Positions 1-7,462 of a stretch of 16,295 nucleotides of DNA are shown here, piece after piece. Position 1 is the first letter of the stretch, and each line of letters opens with the position of its first letter. Made by a program: the position numbers and the translations under genes. The DNA comes from Chloromonas sp. AAM2. Taxonomy: Eukaryota > Chlorophyta > Chlorophyceae > Chlamydomonadales > Chlamydomonadaceae. Location: NCBI GenBank assembly GCA_004335635.1, contig QAXH01004404.1, positions 1,884 through 18,178 of the forward strand, in the 5' to 3' direction. Below the pieces are notes generated by a model that was not told the DNA's origin, made no database searches, and worked only from the letters and a program-made list of their open reading frames with translations.

Positions 1-1
1 T

Positions 2-307
2 TTTCCAGAAGGTGTTGCTATTTCCATGCCTTTACGGAGAGATGGATTAAGCCGTTTTAAAAGTTTTAATTATGGTCAGTTTTCCGGATTTGTTGAGCCT
101 GTATCAGCTGTAATTGGTGCTGCGGCTGTAATTTTCATAACTCCTATTCTGCCTTACGCATTAGCTTTTGCAGCCGGAGCTATGATCTATGTAGTGGTTG
201 AGGAATTGATACCTGAGAGTCAACTTCACGGTAATACTGATTTAGCAACCCTTGGCCTTATGGTTGGGTTTGTAGTCATGATGGTTTTAGATGTGGCGCT
301 GGGTTAA
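2..307 (+). CDS. ZIP family metal transporter, GufA-like, C-terminal part (5' end outside window)
   Basis: This is the last ~101 codons of a divalent-metal transporter of the ZIP family, which moves zinc or related cations across the inner membrane. The reading frame is open from the first bases of the window, and the first residues read FPEGVAIS, the transmembrane-helix-4 metal-site motif of ZIP proteins (normally preceded by H-N). The ATG at position 26 is therefore internal and not a start. A second motif, VVEELIPES, matches the helix-5 metal site in the GufA/ZIP11-like branch. Three hydrophobic helices are visible, and the protein ends shortly after the last one, as usual in the family. 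Family assignment is firm; substrate is not determinable. The gene is cut by the window edge, not broken. Confidence 0.9.
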   Translation, partial: FPEGVAISMPLRRDGLSRFKSFNYGQFSGFVEPVSAVIGAAAVIFITPILPYALAFAAGAMIYVVVEELIPESQLHGNTDLATLGLMVGFVVMMVLDVALG

Positions 308-361
308 CATTTTCTTGCTGTAGGAAGTTTTAAGGCGCGCTTATTCAAAAAAATTTGATTT

Positions 362-823
362 ATGGGAAAAATTCCTTTCAAACTTTGGTACCGCTGGCTT
401 TTAGTTGTAAGTATAATGTCAGCATTTACAGGATTACTAATTGCATTCTGGAGCCATAGTATACTCTTTGATTTTCATAACCAGCATATTGCTAATACCT
501 TTTTCCAGGGAACTATACCTGAAGAAGCCCAAAATTTTAAACGTTTTATTTATGGCCCATTGGGCGGCACCATTTTTGGATATTTTATATTACAGTTCTT
601 CATCATTAAGTTTGTATTCCCTACTAAGCAAATTTGGTCGTGGTATGCAGTGGTTACTGGGTTGCTATCCTGGTTCTTTATAGATACCAGTGTATCTATT
701 TTGCATGGGGCGTATTTCAACGTCTACACCATCAATTTGGGAACTTTATTAGCTCATATTCTACCACTGATAATGACTTATAGTGATTTCGTTAGTTCTG
801 ATTCCAATCACTTAAACCCATAA
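362..823 (+). CDS. Unrecognised small integral membrane protein, four predicted helices
   Basis: I do not recognise this 153-residue protein. Hydrophobic segments lie at about residues 9-30, 62-86, 92-116 and 125-144, so it is probably a four-helix inner-membrane protein. It is rich in aromatic residues, and a soluble loop of about 30 residues (with FHNQH and PEEAQNF) separates helices 1 and 2. There is no signal peptide cleavage site and no cysteine. It lies 54 bases after the ZIP transporter on the same strand, so it may be co-transcribed with it. The ATG at 362 is preceded by an AT-rich stretch without a Shine-Dalgarno sequence, which is the norm here. A shorter overlapping frame at 441-683 is a shadow. 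The gene is likely real because the frame is long and compositionally membrane-like; function is unknown. Confidence 0.7.
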   Translation: MGKIPFKLWYRWLLVVSIMSAFTGLLIAFWSHSILFDFHNQHIANTFFQGTIPEEAQNFKRFIYGPLGGTIFGYFILQFFIIKFVFPTKQIWSWYAVVTGLLSWFFIDTSVSILHGAYFNVYTINLGTLLAHILPLIMTYSDFVSSDSNHLNP

Positions 824-942
824 AATTTACCTGTTTTACAAAATGAATGGGTACTTTTTTTTTCAGTAAATATTTTCTAAATACTTCTAATTTCTGCGTC
901 TTTTCTTACCTTTATTTTTTTAACCATTAAACAACCCATTCA

Positions 943-2613
943 GTGAGCGACAAAAAGATCATTTTTTCCATGGTAGGTGTATCCAAGATCTACAAACCTA
1001 AAAAAACCGTTTTAAAAGATATCTATTTATCATTTTTCTACGGAGCAAAAATTGGAGTACTGGGTTTAAATGGTGCCGGTAAATCAACGTTGCTGAGAAT
1101 AATAGCAGGAGAAGATCAGGAGTATCAGGGGAATATCAGCGTTCAGAAAGGAATCACTTTCGGATATCTTTCTCAAGAGCCAAAGCTGGATCCCTCTAAA
1201 ACGGTAAAAGAAATCGTGGAAGAGGGTGTTCAGGAGACCATTGACCTGCTTAAGGAATATGAGGCTATTAATGCTGCGTTCAGTGATCCCGATGCCGATT
1301 TTGATAAACTCATCGAGAAACAGGCTAAGTTGCAGGAAAAAATTGATCAAATTGACGCCTGGGACATTGATAGTAAATTAGAACAAGCTATGGATGCGTT
1401 ACGATGCCCATCCGGTGATACTTCAGTGGAGGTGCTATCTGGAGGGGAAGCCCGAAGAGTCGCCCTTTGCCGGCTTCTGCTAAAAAAACCGGATGTCTTA
1501 CTATTGGATGAGCCTACCAACCACCTTGACGCTGAATCGGTTCTTTGGTTGGAACAACACCTGGATCGGTATGAAGGAACCGTTATTGCGGTAACCCACG
1601 ATCGTTATTTCCTCGACAATGTAGCCGGCTGGATTCTGGAGCTTGACCGTGGGGAAGGAATACCGTTTGAAGGAAACTACAGCTCATGGCTGGATCAAAA
1701 ATCAAAACGGCTTGAACAAGAAGAGAAAGAAGAATCCAAGAGACAAAAAACGTTAAAACAGGAACTTGAGTGGATACAACAAAACCCCAAAGGGCGCCGA
1801 GCTAAGAGCAAAGCTCGTATTAACAAATATGAGGAGATGTTATCCGAGGAACACGAAAAACGTCGTGATGACATGGAAATCTTCATCCCTGCAGGGCCCC
1901 GTTTAGGAGATAAAGTTATTGTAGCTGAAAATGTATCCAAGGGATTTGATGACCGTTTGCTGATTGAGAATATGAATTTCAGACTTCCCCCGGGGGGAAT
2001 TGTGGGAATCATTGGTCCCAACGGTGCAGGTAAAACGACGCTCTTTAAAATGATTACCGGAGAGGAAAAGCCCGATAAAGGAACCTTCACGTTGGGTGAT
2101 ACTGTAGAACTGGGTTACATCGACCAAAAACGGCCTCTTGACCCAAATAAAACCATTTGGGAAGAGATTTCGGGAGGTCATGATCTCATCAAACTTGGAA
2201 ACCGGGAGGTGAATTCACGCGCTTATGTTGCTCGATTCAATTTCAGTGGAAGTGATCAGCAGAAAAAAGTTACTGAACTTTCCGGTGGGGAAAGGAACCG
2301 GGTTCACCTGGCAAAAATGCTGAAACAAGAGGCTAATGTTTTATTGCTTGATGAGCCAACTAACGACCTTGACGTTAATACGCTGCGAGCCCTGGAAGAA
2401 GCTCTTTTGAATTTTGCAGGATGTGCAGTTGTTATTTCCCACGACCGCTGGTTTTTAGACCGGGTAGCAACACATATACTGGCTTTTGAAGGAAACAGTC
2501 AGGTTTATTGGTTTGAGGGAAATTTTGAAGAATACGAGGAAAATAAAAAACAACGTCTTGGTATTACAGATGAGCAACCACATCGTATTAAATACAAAAA
2601 GCTTATGCGATGA
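943..2613 (+). CDS. ettA: Energy-dependent translational throttle protein EttA (ABC-F ATPase)
   Basis: EttA is a cytosolic ABC-F ATPase that binds the ribosomal E site and gates the first elongation steps according to ATP/ADP ratio. The 556 residues match the family's usual ~555. Domain 1 has Walker [10 protein letters not shown] (41-49), signature LSGGE (165-169), Walker B LLLDE (186-190, catalytic E190) and switch H219. The Arm insertion is at about 95-155. The charged linker that contacts P-site tRNA is at about 245-305 and includes ELEWIQQ and [10 protein letters not shown]. Domain 2 has Walker [10 protein letters not shown] (358-366), LSGGE (446-450), Walker B with E471, and H500. The GTG start is forced: an in-frame TAA at 928-930 leaves no ATG or TTG between, and the translation then begins exactly where EttA proteins do. 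All catalytic residues are intact. No obvious Shine-Dalgarno sequence precedes it. Confidence 0.96.
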   Translation: MSDKKIIFSMVGVSKIYKPKKTVLKDIYLSFFYGAKIGVLGLNGAGKSTLLRIIAGEDQEYQGNISVQKGITFGYLSQEPKLDPSKTVKEIVEEGVQETIDLLKEYEAINAAFSDPDADFDKLIEKQAKLQEKIDQIDAWDIDSKLEQAMDALRCPSGDTSVEVLSGGEARRVALCRLLLKKPDVLLLDEPTNHLDAESVLWLEQHLDRYEGTVIAVTHDRYFLDNVAGWILELDRGEGIPFEGNYSSWLDQKSKRLEQEEKEESKRQKTLKQELEWIQQNPKGRRAKSKARINKYEEMLSEEHEKRRDDMEIFIPAGPRLGDKVIVAENVSKGFDDRLLIENMNFRLPPGGIVGIIGPNGAGKTTLFKMITGEEKPDKGTFTLGDTVELGYIDQKRPLDPNKTIWEEISGGHDLIKLGNREVNSRAYVARFNFSGSDQQKKVTELSGGERNRVHLAKMLKQEANVLLLDEPTNDLDVNTLRALEEALLNFAGCAVVISHDRWFLDRVATHILAFEGNSQVYWFEGNFEEYEENKKQRLGITDEQPHRIKYKKLMR

Positions 2614-2695
2614 GCTCAATTTTTCACTAAGTTGATAATTGTAGATTAGTTGTTCATAACATTGATATATAAGCGCGTAAATCATCCATAATAAC

Positions 2696-4462
2696 ATGGA
2701 AAATCGTTTCGAAAAAAACGCCTTAGACGTCGATCGTAAAATGATCGGTCTATTTGTATTTGGAACAATTTGTGCAATTCTATTAATAATCAGCGTCACA
2801 CTTGCGGTCAATTTCACCTCCGGAATCAGAGGCTATGTAGGTGGAGAAGGGCACTGGACAAAAGCTCAAAAAGAGTCCGTTATCCATTTGAGCCATTATG
2901 TTTTATCTGAGGATCAGGATGACTACAATAATTTCCGTAGCGCCCTTCGGATTATCATGGGAGACCGAACCGCGAGAGAAGCACTTCAACAAGAAGAATA
3001 TGACTATGAAGTCGTTTTTCAGGGTTTTGAAAAAGGGTTGAACCACCCGGAAGACATCCCTCATATGATCCAAATCTTTGATTGGTTTCAACATTATGGC
3101 CCTGTAGAAGAAGCTATCACTATATGGGAAACCGCGGATCAGGAAATTGATTCTTTAATAAAATTCGGTGATGAAATTCACCAGCAAATTCAGCTTGGTG
3201 ATGTGAGTTTACAGCAAAAAACTCAATGGATTCGAGAGCTCAACCAAATGGATCATAAATTGACTGATCTCGAACTACGCTTTTCAGATTCTATGGACCG
3301 TATGGCCCGAATGCTAAATACGGGGGTAAGGTGGGCAACTATAATTTTAGGACTTACGATCATTGGAATAGGATTATGGCTCACTCGTCGATTCTATGAA
3401 AGTGCTAAAATCTGGACCCAGGCTATCAGAGAAAGTGAAAATAAGTTTCGAAACGTCCTTAATAACTCTCAGGACATTCTATTTAAAGTAAACCTTAGAA
3501 CAAAGAAATATGAATACGTGAGTCCCGCACTTGAACATATGCTTGGTTATGAGGTTGAAAAGTTTTTAACAAGAGGGGTTGATTTCATAATGTCAAATAT
3601 ACACCCTGATGACAAGGAGAAAATTCAACAGGTCGTTGCCCGTTATGATACGATTGATGAAACTAATCTTTTACCTACGCTGGAATATCGTTTAAAAGAC
3701 GCCGATGGAAAATGGGTTTGGGTCAGCAATACCCGAAATATCGTTCGCGACCAAAAAGGCGAACCGGAAGCTATTGTTGGTACTGTGCGGGATATATCCG
3801 TTCGAAAAGAACAAGAACAAAAAATCAAAAAGTCGCTCGAAGAAAAAGAGCTCCTGCTTCAGGAAATTCACCACCGGGTTAAAAATAACCTTTCGATTAT
3901 CTCAAGCCTGCTCGAGCTTCAAAAAGATGGAATGTCTGAAGCAGTTCAGGATATATTGAGCGCAAGTCAGTTACGCATTAAATCCATAGCGAAAGTTCAT
4001 GAAAAACTATATAAATCTACCAATCTGTCAGATACTCCATTAGATCTTTATATATCAGAACTGACGGATGAGATTAGTAATACCTACAAATCTGATAAAC
4101 AGAAAGTTGATGTCAGCATTGACGTGCTTCCTGTCAGTGTAAGCATTAACGACGCTATCCCCATGGGCCTCATAATCAATGAACTCATTAATAATGCCTA
4201 TAAGCACGCGTTTAAAGGACAAGATTCCGGGGAAATTTTAATTTCAATTGAAGAGGATGACTCCAGCGATCAGTTTAAACTAATCATTAAGAGTGATGGT
4301 AACGAATTAGGTGAAGATTTCGATATTCAATCTTCTAATTCGTTGGGAATGACTCTCATAGAAATTCTTGTGAAACGAATTAATGGGATACTGGAGGTAT
4401 CACAGGAAGGAAAATGGTCTGTCTTTACAATTTTGTTCAGTTTAGAGAGCCACAAAAAATAA
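2696..4462 (+). CDS. Membrane-bound sensor histidine kinase, PAS plus HisKA_2 type
   Basis: This is a 588-residue inner-membrane sensor kinase. Transmembrane helix 1 is at about residues 17-39, followed by a ~170-residue extracytoplasmic sensor that looks mostly helical, and helix 2 is at about 212-229. A cytoplasmic PAS domain (about 248-372) contains the typical YVSPALEHMLGY and HPDD elements and a C-terminal VRDIS PAC-like end. The dimerisation domain is HisKA_2 with EIHHRVKNN at 390-398; the phospho-accepting histidine is most likely H393. The ATPase domain has the N-box INELINNAYKHAFK (494-507) and ends at about 583. There is no receiver domain, and no response regulator gene lies nearby, so its partner is encoded elsewhere. 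The HisKA_2 class often works in stress or light signalling, but the signal here cannot be read from sequence. It probably has its own transcript and ends at the hairpin just after the stop codon. Confidence 0.92.
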   Translation: MENRFEKNALDVDRKMIGLFVFGTICAILLIISVTLAVNFTSGIRGYVGGEGHWTKAQKESVIHLSHYVLSEDQDDYNNFRSALRIIMGDRTAREALQQEEYDYEVVFQGFEKGLNHPEDIPHMIQIFDWFQHYGPVEEAITIWETADQEIDSLIKFGDEIHQQIQLGDVSLQQKTQWIRELNQMDHKLTDLELRFSDSMDRMARMLNTGVRWATIILGLTIIGIGLWLTRRFYESAKIWTQAIRESENKFRNVLNNSQDILFKVNLRTKKYEYVSPALEHMLGYEVEKFLTRGVDFIMSNIHPDDKEKIQQVVARYDTIDETNLLPTLEYRLKDADGKWVWVSNTRNIVRDQKGEPEAIVGTVRDISVRKEQEQKIKKSLEEKELLLQEIHHRVKNNLSIISSLLELQKDGMSEAVQDILSASQLRIKSIAKVHEKLYKSTNLSDTPLDLYISELTDEISNTYKSDKQKVDVSIDVLPVSVSINDAIPMGLIINELINNAYKHAFKGQDSGEILISIEEDDSSDQFKLIIKSDGNELGEDFDIQSSNSLGMTLIEILVKRINGILEVSQEGKWSVFTILFSLESHKK

Positions 4463-4463
4463 A

Positions 4464-4496
4464 AGAGCCGCTCTCACTTTTTTATGGAGCGGCTTT
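4464..4496. terminator. Bidirectional hairpin terminator between convergent genes
   Basis: The arms 4464-4473 and 4487-4496 form a 10-bp stem with one G-U pair around a 13-nt loop. It lies immediately after the histidine kinase stop codon and 19 bases beyond the stop codon of the convergent Bor-like gene. Read on the minus strand the stem is followed by a T-rich run (TTTTATTTTTT), a strong intrinsic terminator. On the plus strand the T-run is only three bases, so termination there is probably weaker. Confidence 0.85.
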
Positions 4497-4515
4497 CAGA
4501 ATACGCTAAATATGG

Positions 4516-4959
4516 TTACTTATAAGTAATGTAAATGGCCTCTCCTTTCTCAACTGCAAGGTCAGCAGCTTTCATATACATATTTTTAGACTGGGTTTCT
4601 GTTGCATCTTTCGACAATGACAAATTGGTTTCGGGATCATTATTTTCCGTGTTTTCACTCATGCCTTCTGCCTGAGCGCAAGTCACTGTAATTGACATCG
4701 GAGTAAAAATTCCTCCGGTCAATGACCTAACTAATCCATTTACGAAACTAATTTGAGTTTCAACCTTTGCAACACCATTTGCACACTCATTTTCCACATC
4801 TACGGTAGAAGGAGGTATAAGACCATAAACAAAACTAAGTGCGAAGGGCTCTTCTATTACCTGATTTGAAGCTGGTTTGCCAGTTTCTACCGTGGCGTGA
4901 TAACAACCCGAGACTAATAATCCCATAAACAAAACGATTGTTAATAATAATTTACTCAT
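4516..4959 (-). CDS. Bor-like small outer-membrane lipoprotein
   Basis: The 147-residue protein starts with a lipoprotein signal peptide ending in the lipobox LVSGC (cysteine at about residue 19). The +2 residue is tyrosine rather than aspartate, which is consistent with outer-membrane sorting. The middle part follows the Bor family pattern: a hydrophobic FALSFVYGLIPP strand, a VDVENECANG segment, then a VETQISFVNGLVRSLTGGI stretch and TPMSITVTCA, with two conserved cysteines. Bor was described from a lambdoid prophage as a surface lipoprotein linked to serum survival, but chromosomal homologues occur widely and there is no phage gene nearby. A polar tail of about 45 residues, rich in Asn, Glu and Ser, follows the Bor-like part. 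The ATG at 4959 is well supported by AGAGG eight bases upstream. Family call is by pattern only. Confidence 0.75.
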   Translation of the reverse strand: MSKLLLTIVLFMGLLVSGCYHATVETGKPASNQVIEEPFALSFVYGLIPPSTVDVENECANGVAKVETQISFVNGLVRSLTGGIFTPMSITVTCAQAEGMSENTENNDPETNLSLSKDATETQSKNMYMKAADLAVEKGEAIYITYK

Positions 4960-4967
4960 TACATGTA

Positions 4968-4972
4968 CCTCT
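4968..4972 (-). promoter_or_regulatory. Shine-Dalgarno site for the Bor-like gene
   Basis: AGAGG on the minus strand lies eight bases before the ATG at 4959. This is one of only two clear ribosome binding sites in the window and fixes the start codon. Confidence 0.7.
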
Positions 4973-4990
4973 TAATTTTTTGTTGTTGAC

Positions 4991-5008
4991 TGAGCGATTA
5001 TTCGCTCA
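4991..5008. promoter_or_regulatory. Perfect palindromic hairpin upstream of the Bor-like gene
   Basis: TGAGCGA and TCGCTCA form a perfect 7-bp inverted repeat around a 4-base loop, 31-49 bases before the Bor-like start codon. No T-run follows on either strand, so it is not an intrinsic terminator for the upstream ydbT-like gene. It could be an operator or a stem in the leader RNA. Function is inferred from position only. Confidence 0.45.
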
Positions 5009-5081
5009 CCAAATGAAATGAATAAATATTAAGAATACAAATTATTAAAAATCAGGGGAATCACTGTAACTATATCCATTT

Positions 5082-6554
5082 TTACAGATTCAACTGGTCA
5101 CGTTCTAATTCATTTTCAGAGTTAGCCTTACCGGTTATCACCCACTCATAAATTGTGAACGCTTCGTCATCATCCATGTCTTGAATCTCAAAATTCATAC
5201 CTCTTGCTCCCGATGCAGCCATCGCGTTTAAACTCTTCAGGTCTTTGCGAAGCTGAAACGGATTTTGTTTTAATTCGATATGCTGAATTCTGTTTCTTTT
5301 AATAAATGCAGTGGTACGTGAAAGTATTCGATACCGCATTTTTAGTAACTTCTGATCAAACGAAGCTAATGCATCTTTATATCTCATCCAGCCTAAATAG
5401 GCCATCAATGGTATAAGCGATATCGATAGCCAGCCATAATCCATTAAATACCAGAGTAGAGGAACGGCGAACACTAAAAAATAGGTGGGCCTGCGTATAT
5501 ATCGGAATGCAGCCCGTTTAGCAGGTTTCATTTTTTCTAAGGGTTGATGCTCTATTCCTAAAAATTTATTTAAAAATACCTGAACTGATGACGCAGAAAT
5601 ATAGGGAGCTATTACAATTGAACGGCCCTGTTGTGTTTGATCAAAGCCCGCACTTTCTACATAAATCATTCCATATCCAAAAGGCTGACGCAGCACGCCT
5701 TCAACAAACCGTATGGCTTGGATGCGGTCGAATGGAACGGTAATGTGTTTTCGTTCGATTAAGCCCGTGGTAATAATGAGCTCCTTCCTGTTTTTCTCTA
5801 ATTTGAAGTCAGAATAGTTAAAAATGACGCCTAAAAATGACAACGTCCAAGAAATAATAACAATGACTATAATCAATGCAATAATGAGAGAAATGTTGTT
5901 ATATCCCGGAAGCAGTTCTAGCACATAGTCAATGGTTTCTTCATTTATAAATTCGTCCATCTGTCCTGAAATTGCGCCCAAAATTGAAGCAATCAACCCA
6001 AAGTTACCGGAAGTAAATGCAGCAGCCACCAAGTCTTTTTTTGATAGCTTCCAACTTTCAAGAACCACCTCATCTGCTTCTGTTTCAGATTCCGCTTCAT
6101 TTTCAGCAGAATAATGTTCGCCGTTTTTATTTCGTAATTCTTTTCTTAGAGCCTCTGCTTCCTCTCTTGAAATAGCGTTAATTGTCGCTGATTCTGTTCC
6201 TCCTCCTGCCGTTTTAACTTCTACCTGAACCAGCCCAAACATTCGTTGCAAAAGTCCCTCTGTAATATCGATGACCTGTATTCGGTCTTTCGACATATAC
6301 ACTTTGTTCTTTACAATAACTCCTTTAATAATCTGAAATTCGTCCTCAACCACCCGATAGCGAAAAACCCACCAGCCAAAAACGCCCCCAATAAGAGCCA
6401 CCGCCAAACCTCCAACAATAAAGTATAGAAAGTACCCTTCGGAGTTCGATGTACCGATAAATAATAAGATCAGGATCGTAACAAAATTCTGTTTTATAAG
6501 ATCAATAACCTTGCTTATAGCAGCTACCGGATGTTGACGTTTAAATTCAGACAT
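5082..6554 (-). CDS. Bacterial PH-domain membrane protein, YdbT-like (three bPH_2 repeats)
   Basis: This 490-residue protein has three copies of the bacterial PH domain 2 module alternating with membrane helices. A helix pair lies at about residues 22-65. The first PH repeat follows (EDEFQIIKGVIVKN, then DRIQVIDITEGLLQRMFGL). A second helix pair is at about 183-245. The second repeat contains LIERKHITVPFDRIQAIRF with LRQPFGYG. A third helix pair is at about 345-385, followed by the third repeat with FIKRNRIQHIELKQNPFQLR. The recurring R-I-Q plus hydrophobic pattern marks each repeat. Its start overlaps the end of the YdbS-like gene by eight bases, the conserved pairing and order for YdbS/YdbT, so the two are surely co-translated and probably form one complex. 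Biochemical role is not established; resistance to small molecules or membrane homeostasis has been suggested for homologues. Confidence 0.85.
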   Translation of the reverse strand: MSEFKRQHPVAAISKVIDLIKQNFVTILILLFIGTSNSEGYFLYFIVGGLAVALIGGVFGWWVFRYRVVEDEFQIIKGVIVKNKVYMSKDRIQVIDITEGLLQRMFGLVQVEVKTAGGGTESATINAISREEAEALRKELRNKNGEHYSAENEAESETEADEVVLESWKLSKKDLVAAAFTSGNFGLIASILGAISGQMDEFINEETIDYVLELLPGYNNISLIIALIIVIVIISWTLSFLGVIFNYSDFKLEKNRKELIITTGLIERKHITVPFDRIQAIRFVEGVLRQPFGYGMIYVESAGFDQTQQGRSIVIAPYISASSVQVFLNKFLGIEHQPLEKMKPAKRAAFRYIRRPTYFLVFAVPLLWYLMDYGWLSISLIPLMAYLGWMRYKDALASFDQKLLKMRYRILSRTTAFIKRNRIQHIELKQNPFQLRKDLKSLNAMAASGARGMNFEIQDMDDDEAFTIYEWVITGKANSENELERDQLNL

Positions 6555-7056
6555 CCCCTTTTACTTTTCTAACAAGATTTGAGATCGTATCGCGAACATC
6601 TGCCGCTGTATCATCATCCAGTGCTGGAATTTCGTGTGTTGTAGCAGCGGTAGATATGGTAACGGAAGAAAGCCCGAACTTTCGGTAAATCGGGCCCTGC
6701 CGGGTGTCTACATGCTGAACCCGATTAATTGGAACCAATGTCCTTTTTGTGATCACAATTCCTCGAAGCATATCAATTTCGGATTCAGATATATCGTATT
6801 TCCAGCGTTGCCATCGAAGCTTTGGCAGCAGCAATCCAATGAATAAATAAAAGAACACAGCTACAAACAATAAAAAAGAAAATAGAACCCAATCGATGCC
6901 CTGATACCAGGGTAGTCCCGTATCTGAATTAATATCAATAGCTATTGCAGTGTAAAACCCAACCGGAATAAACCACAACAATCCATATAAAAGTGCATGA
7001 ACGGTCCAGGCTTTAATTGCACTTCTATGAATTCTTTTTGTGGGCTCAGTATTCAT
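6547..7056 (-). CDS. Bacterial PH-domain membrane protein, YdbS-like
   Basis: The 169-residue protein has two hydrophobic helices at about residues 18-40 and 56-80, then one bPH_2 domain (about 85-160) with the motif ITKRTLVPINRVQHVDTRQG and YRKFGLSSVTIST. It has no signal peptide, so the PH domain is cytoplasmic. It is the first gene of a two-gene operon with the YdbT-like gene, overlapping it by eight bases. The ATG at 7056 has an AT-rich upstream region without Shine-Dalgarno sequence. Because the Hc1-like gene's terminator sits only about 40 bases upstream, the operon promoter must lie within that short interval or the operon depends on read-through. Confidence 0.85.
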   Translation of the reverse strand: MNTEPTKRIHRSAIKAWTVHALLYGLLWFIPVGFYTAIAIDINSDTGLPWYQGIDWVLFSFLLFVAVFFYLFIGLLLPKLRWQRWKYDISESEIDMLRGIVITKRTLVPINRVQHVDTRQGPIYRKFGLSSVTISTAATTHEIPALDDDTAADVRDTISNLVRKVKGDV

Positions 7057-7097
7057 TTAAAAATAAAATTGTATTCAAGAATGTCTCAAAATTAAAA

Positions 7098-7119
7098 AAA
7101 GCCACACAAAGGTGGCTTT
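7098..7119 (-). terminator. Intrinsic terminator of the Hc1-like gene
   Basis: AAAGCCAC and GTGGCTTT form a perfect 8-bp stem around a 6-base loop. On the minus strand it continues into a run of seven Ts. It lies 26-47 bases after the stop codon of the small Hc1-like gene and separates it from the YdbS-like gene. Confidence 0.9.
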
Positions 7120-7144
7120 ATAAAATCCGTAATAGAATTGAAAA

Positions 7145-7321
7145 TTACATAGCGTTTTTCTTAGCCTGAATTTCCTGACGAATTTCGTGTGCAAGATTCT
7201 TTAGGGTCATTAGATGCTTACGAGCACGGGTGCCTGCAGCTTTGTTCCCTTTCTCGTAAAACTTTTCCATGTCAACTTGCAGATCTTCTACTACGTTGTT
7301 GATATCGTCCATTCTACTCAT
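7145..7321 (-). CDS. Histone H1-like nucleoid protein, Hc1 family (58 aa)
   Basis: A 58-residue basic, mostly helical protein of the Hc1-like family found throughout Bacteroidota and relatives, thought to bind DNA and help compact the nucleoid. The pattern is an N-terminal helix (MSRMDDINNVVEDL), the family core MEKFYEKGNKAAGTRARK (residues 18-35), then a second helix LMTLKNLAHEIRQEIQAKK. Chlamydial Hc1 shares this N-terminal part but carries a long lysine/alanine tail that is absent here, which is normal for this branch. The start at 7321 is strongly supported by AAAGGAG eight bases upstream, the best Shine-Dalgarno site in the window. The gene stands alone: an intrinsic terminator follows and the next upstream gene ends about 140 bases away. 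A strong ribosome binding site and private terminator fit an abundant small protein. Confidence 0.9.
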   Translation of the reverse strand: MSRMDDINNVVEDLQVDMEKFYEKGNKAAGTRARKHLMTLKNLAHEIRQEIQAKKNAM

Positions 7322-7329
7322 ATGATGTA

Positions 7330-7336
7330 CTCCTTT
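7330..7336 (-). promoter_or_regulatory. Strong Shine-Dalgarno site of the Hc1-like gene
   Basis: AAAGGAG on the minus strand, eight bases before the ATG at 7321. It stands out because most genes here have none. Confidence 0.8.
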
Positions 7337-7354
7337 AATTTAGTTAATGTTTGA

Positions 7355-7377
7355 GGTATCTACTTAGTTTCGATACC
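7355..7377. repeat. Short inverted repeat upstream of the Hc1-like gene
   Basis: GGTATC and GATACC form a perfect 6-bp inverted repeat with an 11-base spacer, centred about 45 bases before the Hc1-like start. It could be an operator or a leader stem; a repeat of this size can also arise by chance. Confidence 0.3.
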
Positions 7378-7462
7378 CGCTTTTATTTGAAACTGTGTTA
7401 CTTAACAGTATTAAATCTGCGTTAATTTAATAAATAAGTAACTAAATATATGGTTTTCTTTA

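Noticed and set aside
26..28. ATG as start of the first gene
   Set aside because: The frame is open upstream and reads FPEGVAIS, a conserved internal ZIP motif, so the gene begins before the window.
826..865. Possible terminator after the small membrane protein
   Set aside because: There is a T-run after GGGTAC at about 847-862, but only a four-base stem (TACC/GGTA) can form, too weak to call.
1695..2090. 131-codon minus-strand frame inside ettA
   Set aside because: Fully antisense to a certain gene; serine- and proline-rich translation typical of a shadow frame.
2455..2817. 120-codon minus-strand frame spanning the ettA/histidine kinase junction
   Set aside because: Overlaps two certain genes on the other strand and has low-complexity hydrophobic translation without a start signal.
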